A stretch of DNA of 64,000 bases from Streptomyces iranensis (GTDB lineage Bacteria > Actinomycetota > Actinomycetes > Streptomycetales > Streptomycetaceae). Location: NCBI RefSeq assembly GCF_017874715.1, contig NZ_JAGGLR010000022.1, positions 1-64,000 of the forward strand. The letters are read 5' to 3'. The translations under genes were made by a program, and so were the position numbers. Below, in pieces: positions 53,501 through 61,637 of this stretch (its first letter is position 1; each line of letters opens with the position of its first letter). The notes under the pieces are model-generated. The model was not told where the DNA came from and made no database searches. It was given only the letters and a program-made list of their open reading frames with translations.

Positions 53501-56500
53501 CTGGAGACGCACCCGTGGCTGGCTGATCACCGGGTGCTGGAATCGGTGCTGGTCCCGGGAGCCGCGCTGGTCGAGTTGGTGATTCGTGCGGGCGATCAGG
53601 TCGGTTGCGGGCGGGTGGAGGAGCTGACGCTGGAGGCGCCGTTGGTTCTGCCCGAGCGGGGCGGGGTCCAGGTTCAGGTGGTGGCCGAGGAACCGGATGC
53701 GGCTGGTCTGCGGCCGGTTGCGGTCTACTCGCATCTCGAGGACGCGGCGAGCGCGGACGATGCGGTGTGGAACTGCCATGCGCGTGGGTTGTTGGCCGTG
53801 GAAGAGTCGTCGCCTGCCGCTGGTGGGGTGGTGTTGGAGCAGTGGCCTCCGGTGGGTGTTGAGGTGGTGATGTCGGATCCGGAGGGGTTCTATGCCGGGT
53901 TCGCTGAGCGTGGGTTTGGTTATGGTCCGGCTTTCCGGGGGTTGGAGGCGGTCTGGCGGCGTGGTGAGGAGGTGTTCGCTCAGGTTCGTCTTCCGCGGGA
54001 GCGGGTTGGTGAGGTGGAGCGGTTTGGGGTGCATCCGGCGCTGCTGGACGCCGTTTTGCATGCGGTGGCGTTGATGGCTTCGGACGAGGACGAGGACGAG
54101 CAAGCCGTACGTGTGCCGTTTGCGTGGTTGGGGGTGCGGTTGCATGCTTCGGGTGCGTCGGTGGTGCGGGTGCGGTTGACTCGGGCGGGGTCGGATGCGG
54201 TGGCGTTGGAGGTGGCGGACGCGGCGGGCCAGCCGGTGGCCTCCATCGAGTCGCTGACTCTGCGGCCCATCTCGGCCGAGCAGCTGCAGGCCGCTCAGAC
54301 CAGCCGTTATGACTCCCTGTTCGAGCTGGATTGGCACCCCTTGGACTTCTCTGGCACATCGACTGCGTCCGGGGGTTCATGGGCGGTAGTGGGACAGGAT
54401 GCCGGGCTGGGTGAGGCGGTGGTCCGTGCGGGCGGTTCGTGTGTTCGCTACGCGGATGTGCCCGCGTTGATCAGCGCGCTCGATGAGGGCGAGGCGGTGC
54501 CTGAGACCGTGGTGCTGGCCTGCCCGATGAGCGCTCTCGGCAGCGTGGTTGACGGGGTGCGGGAGTCGCTTTCCACGGTGCTGTCTTCGGTGCAGTCGTG
54601 GCTGAGTGAGGAGCGGTTGTTCGGGTCCCGTCTGGTACTGGCCACCTGTGGTGCGGTCGCCCCTGGGGCGGACGAGGACGTTGCGGATCTGGTGCAGGCT
54701 CCGGTGTGGGGTTTGTTGCGGTCGGTGCAGACCGAGAACCCCGGCCGGTTCCTCCTCCTGGATCACGACCCCGAGCACGGCAGCGAGATCAGCGCCGTTG
54801 CGGCGGACGCGGTGGTGCGGGCCCTCGTCGCTGGTGAGGAGCCGCAGCTGGCGGTCCGGGGTGGCACGGTCCTGGTTCCGCGCTTGTCCCGCGTGGCCAA
54901 GCCCGCATTGGATCCCGAGGGATCTACGCGACTGGTCTCTGGCGGGACGGTGTTGGTGACGGGGGCGTCGGGTGTGTTGGCGGGTGTGGTGGCTCGGCAT
55001 CTGGTGGCTGGGCATGGGGTGGAGCATCTACTGCTGGCCAGTCGCAGGGGTCCGGATGCTCCGGGGATGGCGGAGTTGGTGGCTGAGCTGGAGGCGGCTG
55101 GGGTGTTGGTCACGGTGGCCGCGTGTGATGTGGCCGACCGCGAAGCGGTACGTGAGCTGCTGGCTGGTGTTCCGGCGGAGGTGCCGTTGCGGGGTGTGGT
55201 GCATACCGCGGGGGTCGTTGATGACGGTGTCGTGGAGGGCCTGAGTGATGAGCGTGTCCAGCGGGTGCTGGCGCCGAAGGTGGACGCGGCCTGGCATCTG
55301 CATGAGCTGACCCGGGACATGGGCCTGGAGGCATTCGTGCTGTACTCCTCTGCCGCGGCCACCCTCGGTTCCGGTGGGCAGGGCAGTTACGCGGCGGCCA
55401 ACGCCTTCCTCGACGCCCTGGCCCAGCACCGCCGCGCTCACGGCCTGCCTGCGCTTTCCCTGGGCTGGGGGCTCTGGGCTCAAGCCAGCGGAATCACCCA
55501 GAATCTCAGCGAGACCGACCTCGCTCGCATGGCTCGCGGCGGCACCACCGGACTCACTACCGAAGAGGGTCTCGCCCTTTTCGATGTGGCTCAGGGGGTG
55601 GGGCGTGGTGTGGTGTTGCCGGTGCGTGTGGATGTGCGGGCGTTTCGTGGGCGTGGTGGTGTGCCGGTTCCGGCGTTGTTGCGGAATGTGGTGCGGGGTG
55701 CGGTGCGTCGGGTTGCGGTGGGGCGGGATGGGTCTGGTGCGTGGCGGGATCGGTTGGCGGGGGTGGCGCCGCGGGAGCGTGAGCGGTTGCTGCTGGAGCT
55801 GGTTTGTTCTCATGTGGCGACGGTGCTGGGGCATGCGGACGCTGCTGGAATCGACTCCGACCGTGCGCTGAAGGATCTGGGCTTCGACTCCCTCACCGCG
55901 ATCGAACTGCGTAACCAGCTTGGGGCAGCCACCGGGCTTCGACTCCCGACCACGTTGATCTTTGACTATCCGACGCCTTCGGCCATCGCCAGGTATCTGG
56001 GCGGTCGGCTGGGTGCGGGTGTGGGGTCGGATGCTGCTGTTGTGGTGCCGGCTGTGGTGGGTGTGGATGCGGAGCCGATTGCGATTGTGGGGGTGGGGTG
56101 TCGGTATCCGGGTGGTGTGGCTTCGCCGGAGGGGTTGTGGGATTTGGTGGCGGGTGGGGTGGATGCGGTCTCGGGTTTTCCGGTGGATCGTGGTTGGGAT
56201 CTGGAGGGGTTGTATGACCCGGATCCGGCGCGTGCGGGGACGTCGTATGTGCGGTCGGGTGGGTTTTTGCATGAGGCGGCGGATTTTGATGCGGAGTTTT
56301 TTGGGATGTCTCCGCGTGAGGCGTTGGCGGTGGATCCGCAGCAGCGGTTGTTGTTGGAGGCGTCGTGGGAGGCGATGGAGCGGGCTGGGGTTGATCCGGC
56401 TGGGCTGCGTGGGTCGGCTACGGGTGTGTTCATGGGGGTGATGTACAACGACTATGCCTCCCGGCTGACGGCTCTTCCGGCGGATCTTGAGGGTTATTTG

Positions 56501-59500
56501 GGGTCGGGGAGTGCTGGGAGTGTGGCGTCGGGGCGTTTGGCGTATGTGTTTGGTCTTGAGGGGCCTGCGGTGACGGTGGATACGGCGTGTTCGTCGTCGT
56601 TGGTGGCGTTGCATCAGGCGAGTGTGGCGTTGCGTAGTGGTGAGTGTTCGATGGCGTTGGCTGGTGGTGTGGCGGTGATGTCGACTCCGGGGACGTTTGT
56701 GGAGTTTTCCCGTCAGCGGGGCCTGTCGGTGGATGGCCGGTGCAAGGCGTATGCGGAGGGGGCGGATGGCACGGGCTGGGGTGAGGGTGTGGGTGTGTTG
56801 TTGTTGGAGCGGTTGTCCGATGCGCAGGCCAGGGGGCATCGGGTGTTGGCGGTGGTGCGTGGTTCTGCGGTGAATCAGGATGGGGCGTCGAATGGGTTGA
56901 CGGCGCCGAATGGTCCGTCGCAGGAGCGGGTGATCCGGCAGGCGCTGGCCAACGCGCGGCTGACGACGGCGGACGTGGACGCTGTTGAGGGTCATGGAAC
57001 AGGCACGACGCTCGGCGATCCGATCGAGGCGCAGGCGCTGCTGGCCACGTATGGGCAGGGCCGGGAGGGCGGTCGGCCGCTGTGGCTGGGGTCGCTGAAG
57101 TCCAACATCGGGCACACGCAGGCGGCCGCCGGTGTGGGTGGTGTGATCAAGATGGTCATGGCCTTGGATCAGGAGGTGCTGCCGCGCACGTTGCATGTGG
57201 ATCAGCCGTCTTCGCACGTGGACTGGGACGCCGGAGCGGTTGAGCTGCTAACCGAGCCTGTTGCCTGGCCGCGAGGGGAGCGGGTCCGGCGGGCGGGTGT
57301 GTCTTCCTTCGGTGTGTCGGGGACCAATGCGCACGTCATCGTGGAGGAAGCACCGGCGGTCCAGGCGCTGGTGGAGCACATCCCGGCTGGTGAGCTACCC
57401 GATGGCGAGGGGGTAGCGCCTGGTGTGGTGCCGTGGGTGGTGCCGTGGGTGGTGTCGGGGCGTAGTGCGGGGGCGTTGGCGGCTCAGGCGGGTCGGCTGC
57501 TGGAGTACGTGCGTGCTGCCCAGGCTGATGGTGGTGGCGTGGATGCGGTGGGTGTGGGGCGTGCTCTGGTGGGTTCGCGTGCGGTCTTTGAGCACCGGGC
57601 GGTGGTTTTGGGTTCGGATGTTGAGGAGCTGACCGCTGGTCTCGGGGCGGTGGCGCGGGGTGAGGCCGTTGGTGGTGGTGTGGTGGGTCGTGTGCGGTCG
57701 GGGGTGGGTCGGCCGGTGTTTGTTTTTCCTGGTCAGGGTGCGCAGTGGGTGGGTATGGGTGCGCGGTTGCTGGATGAGTCGGTGGTGTTCGCTGAAGCCA
57801 TCGCCGAGTGTGAGCGGGTGTTGTCGGGGTGGGTGGACTGGTCTGTTCGGGGGGTGTTGCGGCAGGAGGTGGGTGCGCCGTCGTTGGATCGGGTGGATGT
57901 GGTTCAGCCGGTGTCGTTTGCGGTGATGGTGGCGCTGGCCAAGGTGTGGCGGTCGTTTGGTGTGGAGCCGGCGGCGGTGGTGGGGCATTCCCAGGGTGAG
58001 GTGGCGGCCGCGTATGTGGCGGGTCTGCTGTCGCTGGAGGACGCGTGCAAGGTGGTGGCGCTTCGGTCGCGGTTGATTGGTGAGCGTCTGGCGGGGCTGG
58101 GCGGGATGTTGTCGGTGGCCGTGTCCGAGCAGGAGGCGTTGGGGCGGATTGGGGCCGGTGTCTGGGGTGGGGTGGAGGTGGCTGCGGTCAACGGTCCTGG
58201 TTCAGTGGTGGTGGCTGGGCCTGCGGAGGCGGTGGAGCGGGTGCGGGCCGTATGTGAGGCGGAGGGGGTGCGGGCGCGCCTGATTCCGGTGGATTACGCC
58301 TCTCACACGATGCAGGTTGAGCAGATCCGTACTGAGCTGGCCGAGGTTCTGGGTGGTTTGAGTCCTCGGGGTGGTGGCGAGTGGGTGCCGTTGTTGTCGA
58401 CGGTGACTGGGCAGTGGGTTTCGCCTGGGGAGATGGATGGTGGGTATTGGTTCCGGAATCTGCGGCAGCCGGTGCGTTTCGCCGAGGCGGTGGATGCCCT
58501 GGCTTCTGAGGGTTATGGGGTTTTTGTTGAGGTCAGTGCGCATCCGGTGTTGACGGTGGGTGTGGAGGAGGCGGTGGAGGTCGCTGGTGGTCAGGCGGTG
58601 GTGACCGGGACGTTGCGCCGGGACCAGGACACTGTCGGGCAGGTTCTGACCTCTGTGGCTCAGTTGCATGTCAATGGGGTGGCCGTTGACTGGGCACCCG
58701 TTCTGGGTGCGGTGGCTGGGTCGGATGGTGGGGCGTTGGTGTCGTTGCCGACGTATGCGTTCCAGCGGGAGCGTTACTGGCTGGACGCTCCGACTGTGGC
58801 GGTCGATGCCACTGGTCTGGGTCTGGAAACTCTTGAACATTCCCTCCTGGGAGCCGCGGTCCCCCTTGCCGAAGGTGGACAGCTCTTCACCGGGCGCATC
58901 TCGCTGGAGACACACCCATGGCTCGCCGACCACCGTGTCTTGGGATCGGTGCTGGTGCCACCAGCTGCGCTGGTCGAGTTGGTCATCCGTGCGGGCGATC
59001 AGGTCGGTTGCGGGCGGGTGGAGGAGCTGACCCTGCAAGCGCCGTTGGTTCTGCCCGAGCAGGGCGGTGTCCAGGTTCAGGTGGTGGTCGAGGAGCCGGA
59101 CGAGACTGGTCTGCGGCCGGTTGCGGTCTACTCGCGCCTTGAGGACGCGACGGGCTCCGATGACGCGGTGTGGAGCTCTCATGCGAGCGGGTTGCTGGTG
59201 GCGGGGGAGTCGGCTGCTGGTGGTGGGGTGGTGCTGGAGCAGTGGCCTCCGGTGGGTGTTGAGGTGGTGATGTCGGATCCGGAGGGGTTCTATGCCGGGC
59301 TCGCTGAGCGTGGGTTTGGCTATGGTCCGGCTTTCCGGGGGGTGGAGGCGGTCTGGCGACGTGGTGACGATCTGTTCGCTCAAGTCCGTCTTCCGCAGGA
59401 GCGGACTGGTGAGGTGGAGCGGTTCGGGGTCCATCCCGCACTGCTGGACGCGGTGCTGCATGCCGTGGCCTTGGCGGACTTCGAGCAGCGGCCGGATGTG

Positions 59501-61600
59501 GAGTCAGAGCCGGGTTCGGTGCGTGTGCCGTTTGCGTGGTCGGGGGTGCGGTTGCATGCCTCGGGTGCGTCGGTGGTGCGGGTGCGGTTGACCCGGGCGG
59601 GGTCGGATGCGGTGGCGTTGGAGGTGGCGGACGCGGCGGGCCAGCCGGTGGTGTCTATTGAGTCGCTGGCTCTGCGGCCCATCTCGGCCGAGCAGTTGCA
59701 GGCGGCCCAGAGCGGCCGTTATGACTCGCTGTTCCAGTTGGACTGGCAGCCGGTGGCCACGTCGGCTCCGGCTGCTGCTGGGGGTTCGTGGGCGGTCGTG
59801 GGGCCGGATGCCGGGCTGGGTGAGGCGGTGGGCCGTGCGGGCGGGTCGTACGCCCGCTATGCGGATGTGCCCGCGCTGATCAGCGCGCTCGATGAGGGCG
59901 AGTCGGTACCCGAGACCGTGATCCTTTCCTGCCCGACGAGCACTGGCGACGGCCTGGCCGCTCGGGTGCGGGAGTCGCTTTCCGCTGCGCTTTCTTCGGT
60001 GCAGTCGTGGCTGGGCGAGGAGCGGTTGGCTGCCTCTCGTCTGGTGGTGGCCACCTGTGGTGCGGTCGCCACGGAGTCTGGGGAGGATGTGGCCGATCTG
60101 GTGCAGGCTCCGGTGTGGGGTTTGTTGCGGTCGGTGCAGACCGAGAACCCTGGTCGGTGCCTCCTGCTGGACCACGACCCCGACCATGGCCAGGAGATCA
60201 GCGCCGTTGCGGCGGACGCGGTGGTGCGGGTCCTCGCCGTTGATGCGGAGGAGCCGCAGCTGGCGGTCCGGGGCGACACGGTCCTGGTCCCGCGCTTGTC
60301 CCGTGTGGCCAAGCCCGCAGTGGACCTTGAGGCGTCTGCGCGGCTGGTCTCCGGTGGGACGGTGTTGGTGACGGGGGCGTCGGGTGTGTTGGCGGGTGTG
60401 GTGGCTCGGCATCTGGTGGTCGACCACGGGGTGGAGCATCTGTTGCTGGCCAGCCGTAGGGGTCTGGACGCGCCAGGGGCGGCGGAGTTGGTGGCCGAAC
60501 TGGAGGCGGCTGGGGCGTCGGTCACCGTCGCCGCCTGCGATGTGGCCGACCGCGAAGCCGTACGTGAGCTGCTGGCCGGTATTCCGGCGGAGGCGCCGCT
60601 CAGGGGTGTGGTGCACACCGCGGGAGTAGTCGATGACGGTGTCGTGGAGGGGCTGAGTGATGAGCGCGTTCAGCGGGTGCTTGGGCCGAAGGTGGACGCG
60701 GCCTGGCATCTGCATGAGCTGACCCGGGACATGGGCCTGGAGGCGTTCGTGCTGTACTCCTCTGCCGCGGCCACCCTGGGGGCCGGTGGACAGGGGAGTT
60801 ACGCGGCGGCCAACGCCTACCTCGACGCCCTGGCCCAGCACCGCCACGCCCACGGCCTGCCCGCACTCTCCCTCGCCTGGGGCCATATCGCACAAGAGAG
60901 GACCGCCGGCCTGCTCGACGCCGCCTTGGCAACGGAGCGGCCCCATGTGTTGTCGATGAAGGTGGACCTGAAGGCGACCAGGAAGCGCGCCGACGCGGTT
61001 CCAGCGTTGATGAGGGGGCTGGTTCGCGCACCGTATCGCAAGGTCGCGGCTGGACAGCAGAGCGCGGAGGCATGGAAAGAGCAGATGGCTCTGGCCGCGC
61101 CGGAGCAACGAGAGCAGCTCTTGCTGGATCTGGTCCTTACCCACTCCGCGTCCGTCCTGGGGCACAGCGGCCACACCGGCATAGACCCTGACCGAGCTTT
61201 GAAGGAGTTGGGCTTCGACTCGCTTACCGCGGTCGAGCTCCGCAACCAGCTCAGCACAACCACGGGGATGCGTCTGCCGGCGACGCTGGTCTTCGACCAT
61301 CCGACACCGCTTGCGGTTGCGCACTACCTGGATTCTCAGATTCGTGGCGTCGGCCAGAGTGAAACGAAAATGTCCGCACGCACTGTGCTCGCTGAATTCG
61401 ACAAGCTGGAAGTCACTCTCTCGCGGCTGCGCTATCGAGAGGACGAGAGGGCTCAGATCTCAGCACGCCTCAAGGGGCTCATCCTGGCATTGGGGGATTC
61501 ACGGCTGGACGATGGCGCGCAGGCACGGAGTGACGACTTGGAATCAGCCGATATGAACCAAGTTCTCAAGCTGCTCAATGACGAACTTGGAACCTTCTGA
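50549..61600 (+). CDS. Modular type I PKS, modules 6-7 (PKS3)
   Basis: 3683 residues. The N-terminal docking coil (LRTYLKRATVDLREARGRLR) precedes module 6 and module 7. Module 6 is KS 34-460, AT 570-871, DH 960-1243, KR 1466-1685, ACP Ser1781. Module 7 is KS 1844-2268, AT 2389-2691, DH 2763-3048, KR 3270-3485, ACP Ser3558. A docking tail spans about 3600-3683. AT6 is malonyl type (GHSIG, GHGFHS) and AT7 methylmalonyl type (GHSQG, YASH). ATG 50549 has AGGAAGG 10 nt upstream. DH6 has a Gly-to-Glu change in its HxxxGxxxxP motif, and KR7 is shortened after the catalytic residues, so neither module can be assumed to perform its full reduction. Confidence 0.97.
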   Translation: MADAAQLRTYLKRATVDLREARGRLREVEERAREPIAIVGVGCRYPGGVASPEGLWDLVAGGVDAISGFPVDRGWDLEGLYDPDPARAGTSYVRSGGFLHEAADFDAEFFGMSPREALAVDPQQRLLLEASWEAMERAGVDPAGLRGSATGVFMGVMYNDYASRLTSLPADLEGYLGSGSAGSVASGRLAYVFGLEGPAVTVDTACSSSLVALHQASVALRSGECSMALAGGVAVMSTPGTFVEFSRQRGLSVDGRCKAYGEAADGTGWGEGVGVLLLERLSDARAKGHRVLAVVRGSAVNQDGKSSQLTAPNGPSQERVIRQALANARLSAADVDAVEGHGTGTTLGDPIEAQALLATYGQEREGGRPLWLGSLKSNIGHAQAAAGVGGVIKMVMALNREMLPRTLHVDRPSSHVDWDAGAVELLTEAVAWPRGERVRRAGVSSFGVSGTNAHVILEEASVEEAPDAEVVSAGGGVTPWVVSGRSAGGLAAQAGRLLEYVRSAQADGGGVDVAGVGRALVGSRAVFEHRAVVLGSDVDELEDGLTSLAEGETTSTAAGVVAGRVRSGRVAVLFSGQGSQRAGMGRELYEAFPVFASAFDEVCERFDGLLERSLKEVVFADAGGPGGEGGGVLDRTVFTQAGLFALEVALFRLMESFGVRVDILAGHSIGEVAAAYVAGVWSLEDACTLVAARGQLMQGLPGGGAMASVQATAQEMGQVLEDLRAQSGGLGGVVEVAAVNGPDQVVVSGEAAAVARVAGHWRGLGRKVKGLRVGHGFHSALMEPMLDGFRRVLEGLSFASPRLTVVSNVTGRPAGAEEVCSPEYWVRHVRQAVLFGPGVEWLAGDGQVTRFVELGPDGVLTAMTHNCLAHHIETEDGSGAEPEVIASLRRDQPEVQALLNSLARQFVTGTSIDWSPALGAATNTSVPRLDLPTYAFQRQRYWLDAPIQAVDATGIGQGHVDHSLLSAMLESAAHNSVYLTGRLSLETHPWLADHRVLESVLVPGAALVELVIRAGDQVGCGRVEELTLEAPLVLPERGGVQVQVVAEEPDAAGLRPVAVYSHLEDAASADDAVWNCHARGLLAVEESSPAAGGVVLEQWPPVGVEVVMSDPEGFYAGFAERGFGYGPAFRGLEAVWRRGEEVFAQVRLPRERVGEVERFGVHPALLDAVLHAVALMASDEDEDEQAVRVPFAWLGVRLHASGASVVRVRLTRAGSDAVALEVADAAGQPVASIESLTLRPISAEQLQAAQTSRYDSLFELDWHPLDFSGTSTASGGSWAVVGQDAGLGEAVVRAGGSCVRYADVPALISALDEGEAVPETVVLACPMSALGSVVDGVRESLSTVLSSVQSWLSEERLFGSRLVLATCGAVAPGADEDVADLVQAPVWGLLRSVQTENPGRFLLLDHDPEHGSEISAVAADAVVRALVAGEEPQLAVRGGTVLVPRLSRVAKPALDPEGSTRLVSGGTVLVTGASGVLAGVVARHLVAGHGVEHLLLASRRGPDAPGMAELVAELEAAGVLVTVAACDVADREAVRELLAGVPAEVPLRGVVHTAGVVDDGVVEGLSDERVQRVLAPKVDAAWHLHELTRDMGLEAFVLYSSAAATLGSGGQGSYAAANAFLDALAQHRRAHGLPALSLGWGLWAQASGITQNLSETDLARMARGGTTGLTTEEGLALFDVAQGVGRGVVLPVRVDVRAFRGRGGVPVPALLRNVVRGAVRRVAVGRDGSGAWRDRLAGVAPRERERLLLELVCSHVATVLGHADAAGIDSDRALKDLGFDSLTAIELRNQLGAATGLRLPTTLIFDYPTPSAIARYLGGRLGAGVGSDAAVVVPAVVGVDAEPIAIVGVGCRYPGGVASPEGLWDLVAGGVDAVSGFPVDRGWDLEGLYDPDPARAGTSYVRSGGFLHEAADFDAEFFGMSPREALAVDPQQRLLLEASWEAMERAGVDPAGLRGSATGVFMGVMYNDYASRLTALPADLEGYLGSGSAGSVASGRLAYVFGLEGPAVTVDTACSSSLVALHQASVALRSGECSMALAGGVAVMSTPGTFVEFSRQRGLSVDGRCKAYAEGADGTGWGEGVGVLLLERLSDAQARGHRVLAVVRGSAVNQDGASNGLTAPNGPSQERVIRQALANARLTTADVDAVEGHGTGTTLGDPIEAQALLATYGQGREGGRPLWLGSLKSNIGHTQAAAGVGGVIKMVMALDQEVLPRTLHVDQPSSHVDWDAGAVELLTEPVAWPRGERVRRAGVSSFGVSGTNAHVIVEEAPAVQALVEHIPAGELPDGEGVAPGVVPWVVPWVVSGRSAGALAAQAGRLLEYVRAAQADGGGVDAVGVGRALVGSRAVFEHRAVVLGSDVEELTAGLGAVARGEAVGGGVVGRVRSGVGRPVFVFPGQGAQWVGMGARLLDESVVFAEAIAECERVLSGWVDWSVRGVLRQEVGAPSLDRVDVVQPVSFAVMVALAKVWRSFGVEPAAVVGHSQGEVAAAYVAGLLSLEDACKVVALRSRLIGERLAGLGGMLSVAVSEQEALGRIGAGVWGGVEVAAVNGPGSVVVAGPAEAVERVRAVCEAEGVRARLIPVDYASHTMQVEQIRTELAEVLGGLSPRGGGEWVPLLSTVTGQWVSPGEMDGGYWFRNLRQPVRFAEAVDALASEGYGVFVEVSAHPVLTVGVEEAVEVAGGQAVVTGTLRRDQDTVGQVLTSVAQLHVNGVAVDWAPVLGAVAGSDGGALVSLPTYAFQRERYWLDAPTVAVDATGLGLETLEHSLLGAAVPLAEGGQLFTGRISLETHPWLADHRVLGSVLVPPAALVELVIRAGDQVGCGRVEELTLQAPLVLPEQGGVQVQVVVEEPDETGLRPVAVYSRLEDATGSDDAVWSSHASGLLVAGESAAGGGVVLEQWPPVGVEVVMSDPEGFYAGLAERGFGYGPAFRGVEAVWRRGDDLFAQVRLPQERTGEVERFGVHPALLDAVLHAVALADFEQRPDVESEPGSVRVPFAWSGVRLHASGASVVRVRLTRAGSDAVALEVADAAGQPVVSIESLALRPISAEQLQAAQSGRYDSLFQLDWQPVATSAPAAAGGSWAVVGPDAGLGEAVGRAGGSYARYADVPALISALDEGESVPETVILSCPTSTGDGLAARVRESLSAALSSVQSWLGEERLAASRLVVATCGAVATESGEDVADLVQAPVWGLLRSVQTENPGRCLLLDHDPDHGQEISAVAADAVVRVLAVDAEEPQLAVRGDTVLVPRLSRVAKPAVDLEASARLVSGGTVLVTGASGVLAGVVARHLVVDHGVEHLLLASRRGLDAPGAAELVAELEAAGASVTVAACDVADREAVRELLAGIPAEAPLRGVVHTAGVVDDGVVEGLSDERVQRVLGPKVDAAWHLHELTRDMGLEAFVLYSSAAATLGAGGQGSYAAANAYLDALAQHRHAHGLPALSLAWGHIAQERTAGLLDAALATERPHVLSMKVDLKATRKRADAVPALMRGLVRAPYRKVAAGQQSAEAWKEQMALAAPEQREQLLLDLVLTHSASVLGHSGHTGIDPDRALKELGFDSLTAVELRNQLSTTTGMRLPATLVFDHPTPLAVAHYLDSQIRGVGQSETKMSARTVLAEFDKLEVTLSRLRYREDERAQISARLKGLILALGDSRLDDGAQARSDDLESADMNQVLKLLNDELGTF
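50649..56010 (+). other. PKS module 6: KS-AT(malonyl)-DH(altered)-KR-ACP
   Basis: KS has a local variant, NQDGKSSQL, where every other KS here has NQDGASNGL. The DH reads HRVLESVLVP: the catalytic His994 is present but the conserved Gly is Glu998. The second DH motif HPALLDAVLH is intact. KR has VDD and SYAAANAF. The output is either a double bond or a retained hydroxyl, depending on whether DH6 works. Confidence 0.85.
56070..61340 (+). other. PKS module 7: KS-AT(methylmalonyl)-DH-KR(shortened)-ACP
   Basis: DH has HRVLGSVLVP and HPALLDAVLH. KR keeps TGASGVLAG, VDD, Ser and Tyr (SYAAANAY). After LSLAWG the usual LWAQASG-to-ALALFD stretch is replaced by a shorter one (HIAQERTAGLLDAALATERP), roughly 25 residues less than in module 3. 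The segment lost corresponds to the lid region over the KR active site. ACP is intact (Ser3558). Confidence 0.82.
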
Positions 61601-61637
61601 GCGAATCAGTGACTCTCCAGTGAAAGGGCAGGGCCCC

